Shown piece by piece: positions 25,865 to 35,489 of a stretch of DNA of 64,000 nt (position 1 is its first letter; the number at the start of each line of letters is the position of its first letter). The stretch is taken from positions 62,001 through 126,000 of the forward strand of contig WHUZ01000049.1 of NCBI GenBank assembly GCA_015179045.1. The letters run 5' to 3'. The DNA comes from Kalaharituber pfeilii (Eukaryota; Ascomycota; Pezizomycetes; Pezizales; Pezizaceae). Made by a program: the position numbers and the translations under genes. The notes below the pieces were generated by a model. That model worked only from the letters and a program-made list of their open reading frames with translations. It was not told the origin of the DNA and searched no databases.

Positions 25865-26587
25865 ATTTCCTGGTTCTTGGAGTTTCACAACATTTACATG
25901 ACACCAGTTTTCATTTTTATTCCTGTTCTTTTTCCTGTTCGCAGTACACGTAGGGACGGAGAGAAAGAAATAATGGAAAAGCAGAAAAGGTAAGTGCTAA
26001 GAGCAGGGGAGTGACGAAGCTGGTACATCTTGATTTTCTTAGCACTTTTCTTTTTGCCTTTTTTTCAGAAAAAAGAAATTGGCGGTGAGCCGTTACTGGA
26101 ATGTGTGGAGGACTCCAGTGGTACTTTGTTTCAGGATACCCCGCTTGTTTTTTTTTTTGTTTTTTTTTTCGGTTTTGGTAGTTTGTTATTGCTACCACGC
26201 GAGGATTATGCCCTGAGAATTTCCTGGTGGTTCTCGGAGTTTTACAACATTACATGACATCAGTTTTCATTTTTACTCCTGTTCTTTTTCCTGTCCGCAA
26301 TACACGTAGGGACGGAGAGAAAGAAATAATGGAAAAGAAGTAGAAAAGCTAGGTGCTAAGTGCAGGGGAAGGGGGAGTGATGAAGCTGGTACATCTTGAT
26401 TTTCTTAGCACTTTTCTTTTTGCCTTTGTCTTTAGAAAAAAAAAAGAAATGGGCGGTGAGCGGTTACTGGAATGTGTCGAGTGCTCCAGTAGTACTTCGT
26501 TTCGGGATACCCCGCTTGGTTTTTTTCTTTTTCTTTTTCGGTTTTGGTAGTTTGTTATTGATACCACGCGAGGATCATGCCCTGAGA
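25865..26587 (+). repeat. Tandem duplication of about 353 bp, two diverged copies
   Basis: The segment 25865-26217 is followed directly by a related copy at 26218-26587. Shared landmarks in the same order are ATTTCCTGG, CATTTTTATTCCTG/CATTTTTACTCCTG, GTAGGGACGGAGAGAAAG, GGTACATCTTGATTTTC, a T-run, CTGGAATGTGT, and CCACGCGAGGAT.ATGCCCTG. Differences are scattered substitutions plus length changes in A/T runs. The open frames that appear in both copies on the minus strand follow from the duplication and carry no recognised domain. Confidence 0.85.
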
Positions 26588-26799
26588 GATGCTAGATCGC
26601 CAGGTCATGGGTTGTTACACCGCGAGGGTGATGCTGCCGCAAGCGCTGATTGCTTATTATTCCTCTCGATGTAGTCTGGTTACGGGACTACTCCCGACGA
26701 CAGCCCTGTGTATGGTATCTACCAGTTCGCTCCCTCGCCCAGATTCGCCAGTTAAGCGAGTGCGATAGTGCTTTTATCGTGTTACTAATTATAAGTACG

Positions 26800-27210
26800 T
26801 TTGTCTGGGGGTTCCTTGCTCTCCAGCACGTGCCCCGGTCGATGGTATCATGTGGAAGGCTTGCGCGCGGAGTTTCCCGGCTTGGCGGCGCAGGCAGTTC
26901 CTGGTTCCTGGAAGGACGCTAGCCGAGTTTCCGTGCCAGCGCCGTCTCAGCTGTGGCGGCATCCTCATTCCATTCCACCGAGCCCGTTGGACCACGCACC
27001 CTGCGCCTGCACCCCCGCATCTTGCAGCGTATCACCCCCACCGGCCCGGGGCCTGCGACACGTACGGTCCGAGATCTGCGATCCTCCCTGGCAGGCCGTC
27101 CGCACAGCGCCCGCACTTTGAGAGCGCCGGCTGCGCTGTGCTGCGCCGCTGACCCGCTGGCCTGCTACCCCCCCTCTCCCCAGTGCATTACATTAACCCC
27201 AGATCCAGTC
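26800..27210. other. GC-rich island B, not convincingly coding
   Basis: A short stretch of high GC content within AT-richer DNA, with open frames on both strands that lack any domain. It ends in a C-run near 27170-27180. It lies about 0.4 kb upstream of ERV1 and could belong to a broader regulatory or ancestral repeat segment. Confidence 0.4.
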
Positions 27211-27580
27211 GATCCGCGGTTACGGCGCAGGCGCTTTGTCGTACATCGTTCCATTCTATTAAGGACGTCGACCGGGCCAATAGGACTGGGCCTGCTGTTA
27301 ATTGCATATCCACTTGATATACAGACGCTGGAGAGGGGGTGCAGATCGGCCCACTGTGACGCTAGAAGTATCTTGCTGGCAGCGACGTTTCGCAAAGATA
27401 TACGGACAAGGGTCCTGATTAATACCACCAACCTATGAGATTCACACCTGATATCGCCACTCTATAATTGCGTCTCCGGATTGCGAAAATTACATTTAGA
27501 TTATACCTCTATAAACCAAACAACTAGTGCACTCATAGAATCACTCTCGACACACGCACTTACACAAACGCCACAAAACA

Positions 27581-28389
27581 ATGTCCGAAATCCTCCCTGT
27601 CCAAGACGAGCCCAATCTCCATCCCCCGCCTGAATCCACCTCTTCCGCTAGCGACAAAGGCAGTGTCGAGCATACCGAAACCGGAACAAGCGCGCCATCG
27701 CCTTCCGCCGGAGGACAAATTGGTGCTGGGGAAAGGTGTACCCGAAGGGGGTGGTGCTGGGTAAGGATGGGAAGCCGTATGTGTTATCTTCCCCCCACTT
27801 CCCCCTTCCCCAAATTTGATGAATGGAGATTTACAAGGGGAGCCACGATGATGATGATTATGATGATGATGATGCAATGGGAGATAGGTGTCGCACGTGT
27901 ACGTCTGTCCAAGACTGGCTCAAGCTAGCGAACGCCTCCACCAAACGCTCACAAAACACCAACACCAACTCCTCCACCACCGCCTCCACCACATCCTCCC
28001 TCACTACCACAACCGCCTCTAACCCCCCCCTCGAATGTCCCCCGGACTCCATCGCCCTCGGCCGCTCGTCCTGGACCCTCCTCCATACCCTCTCTGCCAC
28101 ATACCCCGTGGCCCCGTCCCCGGCCGAGAAAAGCACAATGCACACGTTTCTAACCACCTTCTCCGTCCTGTACCCATGCTGGCCATGCGCAAAGGACTTC
28201 CAGGAGTGGATGGCGCGCCCGGAGAATCGGTTGAATGGCACGGGCAGCTGGTTGGAGAGCAGGGAGAGGCTGGGGCTGTGGATGTGCAGGGCGCATAATG
28301 AGGTGAATAGGAAGCTTGGAAAGGGAGAGTTTGATTGTGGGAGGTGGGAGGAGAGGTGGAGGACCGGGTGTGGTGCGGAGGTTGATTGA
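27581..28389 (+). CDS. ERV1: Erv1 FAD-linked sulfhydryl oxidase (apparent frameshift)
   Basis: Erv1 reoxidises Mia40 in the mitochondrial intermembrane space, passing electrons via FAD to cytochrome c. The catalytic exon runs 27888-28389: shuttle pair CRTC (27889-27900), a Ser/Thr/Asn-rich linker, ALGRSSWTLLHTL, active site YPCWPC (cysteines at 28177 and 28186), CAKDFQEWM, and the FAD/structural block CRAHNEVNRKLGK with FDC. Splicing at 27776/27888 (donor GTATGT, acceptor ATAG, intron 111 bp) joins VVLGKDGKP to CRTC, the conserved fungal arrangement. However, KVYPKGVVLGKDGKP is in a different frame from the ATG at 27581 (MSEILPVQDE), and that frame has no ATG of its own. One extra G in the GGGG run at about 27728-27731 would join them. 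Alternatively an intron at 27761-27837 keeps the ATG frame but deletes the conserved motif. The GAT microsatellite at 27847-27873 is intronic in the first model. Confidence 0.88.
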
Positions 28390-28811
28390 TTTTTGTTGTG
28401 GATGTTGTTGATGTATGGGTACGACGGTAGGGTTGGGGGGAGTATGGTTTGGTTTGATTTGAATTGGTTTAAAAGAAATATCTCTCTGCTCTGTTATCTA
28501 TAGATGACATAACTGTGCATATATACATATAGTAGTTTTGAAAATATGCACATGCAAAACTCTACGAATTAGTTATATAGATATTTCTAGACAAAAAAAA
28601 AAAAAAAAGAGAAAAGGAGAAAAAAAAAAAGAGAGAGGAAGAGATTAATACTAATATAACATATGCATAAGTAAAAAAAAAAAAACATTGACATGTCTAT
28701 GTGTGATATTTAAAAAAATAAAAAAAATAAAATAAAAAAAATTAAAAATAAACTTGTAAAAAAAAAAAAAAAAAAAAAAATTGGTAAATTGTATGTTTTT
28801 ATGGAGGTTGC

Positions 28812-28847
<36 letters not shown>

Positions 28848-29197
28848 TTTGTTTGTTTGTTTTGGGCGGGGGGATGTGGGGAAGATTTGCTTGCTCACTG
28901 GGAGCCTAGGTAGGGAGTAAATACAAAAGAGCTGAAGAAAAGTTTTTTTTTTTTAAAAAAAAAAAAAAAACTTTGGTGCAAAGGTTTTTCTTTTTCTTTT
29001 TCTTTTTTTTTTTTAGTTAGGGTTTTTTTTTTTCTGATGGGCGCCGAAATTTTTTTGTTCTTTTCTCCCCTCAGGGTAAGCTCAGGGTCCACCGTCTGAT
29101 GCATATATATATAATTCATATGTGTAAATGCACAAAACGTACAACTGGTATAATTTCCGAATTTTCGAATCCCTGGATAATAAAGCTGGTTCCATCT

Positions 29198-29239
<42 letters not shown>

Positions 29240-29592
29240 ACTTGTTAACATTAATTTTAGCCTCTCGCGCACTGTACTGGTACGAAATGGTTTACCTGTG
29301 AATATATAGTAGCTACGTAATCTATGTGGTGGGGTGATTGAGGGTAATAGATATATATATACCAGCGGAGGGGGCATTCATTGAACATACAACGACAACC
29401 ACATCTTCTCCACCCCCTCGCCCCGGAAGCGTTCTCTCTCTCAGAGAGGTCCCTGCAAGAAAAAGAAAGTTTCAGCACCTAGTCTAAGCTTCAGTTCCAT
29501 TGTGTCACCTCCAACCAGGTTCAAAAGTTCATAAATCGTACATCACAAATTCCCAACTCCTATTGCCGCTCATTGCAAACTGCCGCGCCGCC
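28390..29592. other. A/T-tract-rich spacer after ERV1
   Basis: This stretch is dominated by long A and T runs: A-rich tracts at about 28592-28645 and 28755-28780, T-runs at 28814-28845 and 28940-29035, and 38 consecutive A at 29199-29236. Open frames across it are Lys- or Phe-rich artefacts. It separates the 3' ends of ERV1 and of the SGNH/PC-esterase gene, so terminators for both must lie here, but none stands out. Confidence 0.5.
29180..29236 (+). repeat. AATAAA signal followed by a 38-A tract
   Basis: AATAAA at 29180-29185 is followed about 14 bases later by 38 uninterrupted A residues. This spacing is that of a polyadenylated transcript end and suggests a retroposed RNA. A matching target-site duplication was not found. 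A simple A-tract expansion is the alternative, because this neighbourhood has many A/T tracts. Confidence 0.35.
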
Positions 29593-30873
29593 TTAACGCG
29601 GCGTCCTAACCAAATACTCCAGTACACCCCCCATCCACACCGCCAACCCTGTCCCATTTGTCTGATGAATATCATCCCTCAGCCAATCCCCCGCTGGCCA
29701 CGGCGCCATTAATTCCCCCACCGGAAAGATTCCAATACTCCCATCATCCGTCTTCTTCCCATCCTTCCTCCCAACACTCCACATTCTCTTCCCTGTCTTA
29801 CTCTCCCTCCATCTCCGCATCGCCTCCTTCTCCGACGCAATCCGCACCGCGTACTCCGCGGCCTCGTTCAAGATTTTGACCTTCACTGCACCGAACCTCG
29901 CCCGCGACTTTTGTGTGTTTCCGTTTGCGTCTTTAAAGTATGGCCCGGAGGAGATAATCGGCGTGTGCATCTGCCTCCAGCGAATCCTCGCCTTATCGCC
30001 TACTAGCTTCCGGACCCGCACAAGATGGTCCACGGTCTTATGTACAAACTCGTCCACAAACTCCTTGGTCACAGTCAAAGGTTCCTCGGGCTCGGGGCTG
30101 CCCCGGGGGTCATTCCGATGAGATTGCTCATCTATCCGATCAAACCTCGCCAACTCCCAAAGTCCCATGTTGACAAATACCAAATCTGGCGCCATGGTGC
30201 CGTTGAAGACGCCCCCAGGTCCGTAAAGTGTCTCGTATGCGGCTGTGAAGGCCTGCCATCGATCGGTGTATGGGGCGGGGACGGTATAGGTGCTTTTCTT
30301 GTCCATCCACATGTCCTCCTCGTCGAAGCCGTAAAAGAAGTAGTTAGACAATGTCAGGTTTTGGCGTCCAGAGGGACCATCCACACGGCAGAGGCGGGGA
30401 AGTGCACCGTTGGGCCTCTTGGTGCGGGCCTCAGGTGATTCCCCACGATAGGTGTTCACTGGGTGAATTGTGTATGTGCCATTCAGAAAGTTGCAAAAGT
30501 CAATCACCAGGAGACGGTCTACAGAGTCGCCAATGAAGAGGATAGACCTATCCTTGAGCTCCAGGATAGGCTCGTCGTCCTTCGTCAAGGCAGCGAGCTG
30601 AGTCAACCATAGCGGTGTAGTGGGCTTGCATGTAGGTGAGTATGAAACGAAGTAGGACGATAGAGGGGACGATTTGTTCAAGTGCAGATGGCCTTGTTCA
30701 TTGAAAGGATCACAGTCTGGGTCGGTAGGGAAGGCTTCTTTTCCCGGGCGCTCCAGCAGAGAAACCGGTGGCGGGAAGTCGCCATATGGGACAAACGTCA
30801 GGAGTAGGATTCCAAAGAAGATGCAGAGAAGCAGGACTAGTGAGCGGCGTTTTTGTCCAACATAGACCAACAT
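29593..30873 (-). CDS. Type II membrane SGNH/PC-esterase-like protein
   Basis: Single exon, 426 residues from ATG at 30873. A basic cytoplasmic start is followed by one transmembrane helix (about residues 11-30) and a large lumenal domain. The sequence SILFIGDSVDRLLVIDFC (about 110-127) carries the GDS block of the SGNH/GDSL fold, and DDIHQTNGTG (400-409) supplies a C-terminal Asp-x-His. This pairing, plus the membrane anchor, is typical of the PC-esterase group (plant TBL/PMR5 and fungal Cas1-related), whose members mostly transfer or remove acetyl groups on glycans in the Golgi. Several NxT sites (for example NGT) fit a lumenal location. The exact substrate cannot be stated. It lies tail-to-tail with ERV1. 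The overlapping plus-strand frames are shadows. Confidence 0.75.
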   Translation of the reverse strand: MLVYVGQKRRSLVLLLCIFFGILLLTFVPYGDFPPPVSLLERPGKEAFPTDPDCDPFNEQGHLHLNKSSPLSSYFVSYSPTCKPTTPLWLTQLAALTKDDEPILELKDRSILFIGDSVDRLLVIDFCNFLNGTYTIHPVNTYRGESPEARTKRPNGALPRLCRVDGPSGRQNLTLSNYFFYGFDEEDMWMDKKSTYTVPAPYTDRWQAFTAAYETLYGPGGVFNGTMAPDLVFVNMGLWELARFDRIDEQSHRNDPRGSPEPEEPLTVTKEFVDEFVHKTVDHLVRVRKLVGDKARIRWRQMHTPIISSGPYFKDANGNTQKSRARFGAVKVKILNEAAEYAVRIASEKEAMRRWRESKTGKRMWSVGRKDGKKTDDGSIGIFPVGELMAPWPAGDWLRDDIHQTNGTGLAVWMGGVLEYLVRTPR

Positions 30874-33800
30874 GACTGGTTACGACAAGCAAACAACAAT
30901 CAAAGGTGAAAGAATAAGAGAAATATCATGCAGCGACTTTTTTTCAGATTTTCCTGAACTTGTTCCTTTCCTCTTTGTTCTAGTTTTTCTAGTTCTTTAT
31001 TTCTTTTGGCTAGTGCTCGTCTTTGTTTCTTGCTTACTGTGACCCTCACACTTTAGAGCTAACAAGCTTCTATAAAAGCAAGGACGGGAGGTATATACAA
31101 GGGATACTCCTGCCATCGTGAGATATCGTTCCGTTGTACAGATTATTTCAAGATCGTGAGGGGTAAGTAAGACTCTGGGAAACGAAAAAAGTGACCATAG
31201 CAGAAACAAAATGGAAAAATAAGAAACGCTGAGGTCGTTTCATATAAAGAGGAAAAATTGTTCGAAATCCATCAATGACTATTGAGGTCATTCGCCCTAA
31301 TGCAAATGGACCGTGGATGGTTTAGTGAGAATGGTAGGGATAGTTGCTTTGAATGTTCCTAAACAGCGAGAGACGGAAATATAAAATGCAGGGTAGAAAG
31401 TGAAAGCAAGTTGGATAAAGAAGATGATGGGTGGGAGGAAAGAAATAGTTTCATATGGCCAATTGCATGCAAAATGGGGAATTCTACTTTATTCACAGAT
31501 GGATCCAAGGGAGTTGGGCTCCCAAGCAGTGAAAGCTTATTCAAGAGGTATGTGGTGGGCAAATTCGGGGAGGATGAGAATGTGCATCCATTTTGTCTTG
31601 ATGGATTAATAGCGGTATTCAGATTAGACTGTCCCCATAAAAAAGGAATCTGGCGTCTGCAGTCTGAGTGCCCTCTTGTGGAAATCGGTTTTTTTTTTGT
31701 CAAATTGGAAACCGGTTTTGGGTCCAAAAATCCACCGGAATTAATGCATGCCGGGTCCTGAATACTGCATCTAGGCCCGCAATATGCAATATGCATCATT
31801 TATATGCAGTTGTCGCAAAATCCGACTAGATTTATTTCGCGGTAAAACGCAATAATAAACTGGTTTAACCATGAAAAAAACAGATATGGAGATGGCTGGA
31901 GTTTCCGGACTTTTTAAAATTTTAAAATCCGGAAAATCCAGCCGGATTACTCTAATCTGAATACCGCTAATGATTAATGGGCGTCGCGGAATCACCTCTA
32001 GACGATGACGTTCCCATGGAACTAGCCCCTGTGACGGCATCATGGGCCATCCGTAAATAATATATCATATGCAAGCCGAAATCCCGAAGGTTGAAGCAAC
32101 GGCTTATGCAGATCGCAGTTCCCTATCAGTCTTGTGACTTAAAAGCTGTGGTAGCCCGCAAGGACGATAAGCAAAGCAAAGGGTCACATACATACTCATA
32201 CATGCATACATTCATAGCAGCACTCTATAAATATACGTACGTCTAGCCATCTCCGGCCGGGGCCAGTTTGGTTCTCCCCAAGTGTTATATCAGCGGCCGT
32301 TCGGTTTCGTTCCCTAGCGTGTGGCTGCCTGCAGCAGCAGCAAAACGGTTGTCAAGGAACTTGTAACATTGTAGCAGCCGGTTCTGACCAGCGATAATGC
32401 AATAATGCTGAGGAAGGGGATTCCTTGTTTGGGACAGACCGCACTTTGCAGCGCCTATCGTTGATCAACCTGATCAACACTGGGTCTGCGAGTGCTCAGC
32501 TGGATGTATTCTAAATCGACGGTGGCCCCCCTTTACTTTTTCTTACCCCTGATTCCGCGTCCCCAGCTGCACGTTCAAACCTTCGTCGCCCTATTCAGAC
32601 TCTTTTTTGTTTTCACAAAGCCGTTGCAATGTTTAAATTTCGCGAAACTCCCAAGCTGGGGGCCAAGCTCAACCGCTGCAGGGGTCGAACGCTCTATCGC
32701 ATTCCCCCTCACAATCCTGGGCCCGATCGTTGGTTCCAAGGTTCCGCCGTATGTATCATATGCATACGGGTTGGGGGGGGGGGGGCGGACGGCACATGCC
32801 GACAGTGTCGTGCCAAGCCGCTTCCGCTTGAGTGCTATATTTGGAAGTATCGTGAGATTAGGCAAAATGCCAGGCAAGCAAGTATGGTTCGCAAAAGCAA
32901 AAAATTATGGGGAATGCAGTGGAATTCAACTATTCACAAAAATAAAGAAAAACAAAAAATGATTCAAAGAAAGCCAGGGTTTTAGAGAATAAAACATCAA
33001 ATAAATCGTCGGTGTTGCCGAGCAGCTGATGCTTTATCAATTGACAGGGTCAATCGATTAGTTAAAGCGCTTGTCAAACCCCCGTCGAGGAAATTTCTCA
33101 CGTGGCTATTTCTGTGCAACCATAATGCTTGTTGTTACCTAGTCTGGTTGCAGTTGTTACTTCTCAACGACAACCTCTAGAATGCAAGAGACCGCTATCA
33201 CAGAGGATCTCACCTGAGGATACATTGAATTCCACATGTTTGATAAATCAAAGCCAATGACGATGAGCTGATCAGGTAGTACGGAGCAAACAATGCAGCC
33301 TATTTATATAATTCAGCTCACAAATCGTGACAGAGTCGATATAGCCATTCGCGGCTGCTGGTTACACGATGCTCATTAAGTAAATGCGGATTTCCTCCAA
33401 TGCATCCCACCGCACAGGTTTTACTTACTTCGTGCTTGGCCTCTTATCTATAATTCTTACTCTCTCGTTGTTTCCCTACTCGAAATTCGAAACCAATTGC
33501 AATAAAGAAGAATAATATCCATACTAACGATATTAACAATCTAGCACTCGGGAGGGGCGGGGGGTCAAGGGAATTTAGGTTTCTGACACAATTCTTCTCA
33601 AAGAAATGGGGAAATAGTATACATGTTACTAGGAAATATAGGGCTCCATAATGTGATCTCAAAGTTTTCTTACCCAACAGTGGGTTCTCTATCGGCTAGC
33701 TCGAAGTTTGCAGGCCGTAGCAATTGATGTCATGTTTCCATATGCATTCGCAAGTGTTAATCTCTTGCGACTTTGCCATCGACAACCCATATTCACGTTG

Positions 33801-35489
33801 GAGGTATAGGTACAAGATTCTAGACCTAGAGAGCTCAGGACTTGGGAGGCAGGGAGAGGCTCAAGGATCTTGTCTGAATGCTCAATCGATCATGAGTTAC
33901 TTCAACAGTCTAACAGGGCGTACCTGCGTAGATCATGCTGTAAAAGAGCGAGATGCAATGCGGCCAGGAACTGAGCACAAGCGGATGCGGTGGGCTGAAA
34001 CACATATCGATACCTTCCCGACTACCAAGACAGGCAATAAGATGGCTCAAAGCGGCTAGTGGTCGCGAAGGGCCCGTCTTGGGCATTACAGCGGCGAGTG
34101 CAACAAACTTAGAACGTATGACGCATCAATCGTAGCTCAAGGTCTGAATGAATGGACGCTCTTGAAACGGGGAAAGCTCCCCAAAACAACATGATGCATT
34201 TAATTGAAACAAATCTCAAAGCTAAAAGCGACCTGAAATACCTAATATATACAGCCGCAGTCCTGATACCTCCGTTCCATGCGATTCCTCCTCATAACCA
34301 AGAAAACTTAAACGTATGATAAAACAAGAGGGGAAAATCAATTTACTAGGAAGATGAGATGGTAAAGAAGGAAGGAGGACAGGATCTAGTATATATATCC
34401 CCTCAAAACACGTACAAAAATCTCATGACATTGTAATAAAAATCATGAAACGGGATGGAATTCAGCAGACAAGAAGACAAAGGGTTGGCGAGAAAAAGGG
34501 TAATAGAACAAACATTGGAGTAAGAACGTTCCAACGAAAAAGCAGCGCAGAAGTAAGTGCAAACATGGGATCACTGGTCGTAAGCAGGAGCCCAGGCACC
34601 TGGAGCTGCTGAAATGCCAACACACTGGCCTCAAGAGGCATGCAATGGTTGTGGTGAATTTGCGAGGCATTGAAGTGGCTGGTACCGCGACATTGTTGAG
34701 GGTAATGCTCGCGTAAATCGTGAAAGACAAAGCCTGGCTTCTAAACGCGTAAAGCAACCTTGAAGTTTAATCAATTCATCTTGCACCTGCCATTCCCGCC
34801 GCATTACCAGCTTTCCGCATGCTATTTTGTGGAACTGCTATGCATATCATTCGTAGATCATATAGTTTTGGAACGAAGCCCGAGTAACAGAGATGCATAA
34901 GATTTGGAGGTCAAGAGCAAAGGCACATGAATGAAATACCTTCAGAGGAAAAAAAAAAAAAAAAAAAAAAAAAAACCTCAAAGGTACAGCCCGAAACGAC
35001 TTGGAAACGACTTGATAAGGAATGCATAGAGAGAACGGGCAATAGCTAGATGCAGGATACCACAAAACAATGATAGACGAAACCAAACCCAATCCAGACG
35101 TAATCCCTCCCAACTAAGCATAATGAGAGCCGTAGCAATTTGAACGCCCTGTGAAAAGACCTCCCAGTCAAAGATTGAGAAACCCGAGGCAAGAATAGAG
35201 ATACCATAAGAGGAACAGCCAATCAATACAAGATGAAAACAAATAACCAATAGAAACAATAAATACCAATCATCCTGAGAAACCAAGATAAAGCGACAAA
35301 AGAAATGACAAAGGAAATTCGTCATCGGATAAAAGCAACAGAACACATAACCACCCAAACCAAAGAAGAATAACCAACAAGCTAACGAGATGCAAGATTA
35401 ATACTGGATCAAATATAAAAAAAAGATAAAAAATAAAAAATAAAAAACGTAACGGCGTCTGACTTCCTTTGTGTGTGAATCTGTTCAAG
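30874..35489. other. Gene desert upstream of the SGNH protein
   Basis: About 4.6 kb without a supported gene. It contains the inverted-repeat element at 31612-31967, a 13-G run at 32773-32785, a TAGTCTGGTT motif copy at about 33140 and a poly(A) tract near 34950-34975. Open frames of 90-156 codons (for example near 32492 and 31411) have no domains and overlap one another. Hydrophobic minus-strand frames at 34850-35490 are T-rich compositional frames next to the zinc-finger gene's 3' end. Confidence 0.5.
31612..31967. mobile_element. 356-bp terminal-inverted-repeat element with TA flanks
   Basis: The ends GCGGTATTCAGATTAGA (31612-31628) and its exact reverse complement (31951-31967) are perfect 17-bp inverted repeats, and a TA dinucleotide sits directly outside each (31610-31611 and 31968-31969). 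This is the signature of a Tc1/mariner-type insertion. The interior has no coding frame, so it is non-autonomous. A second palindrome, centred near 31920 (arms CTGGAGTTTCCGGAC and its partner GTCCGG-like copy, 31897-31945), lies just inside the right end. The perfect ends suggest relatively recent movement. Confidence 0.7.

Larger units (their letters stand above)
25586..27580. other. Intergenic region with duplication and GC island B
   Basis: No supported gene. It contains the 353-bp tandem duplication at 25865-26587, a TAGTCTGGTTACGGGACTA near-palindrome at 26672-26690, and GC-rich island B at about 26800-27210, whose overlapping ORFs look compositional. The last 300 bp before ERV1 are AT-richer and probably hold its promoter; AT-rich stretches are present, but no clear element stands out. 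Confidence 0.5.

Noticed and set aside
29151..29180. TTTTCGAATCCC, similar to a tRNA B box
   Set aside because: No matching T-stem, acceptor stem or A box can be built around it. The same was true of the GATCGAAC at about 19943.
28710..29377. ORFs of 62 and 160 codons rich in Lys or Phe
   Set aside because: They are translations of poly(A)/poly(T) tracts.
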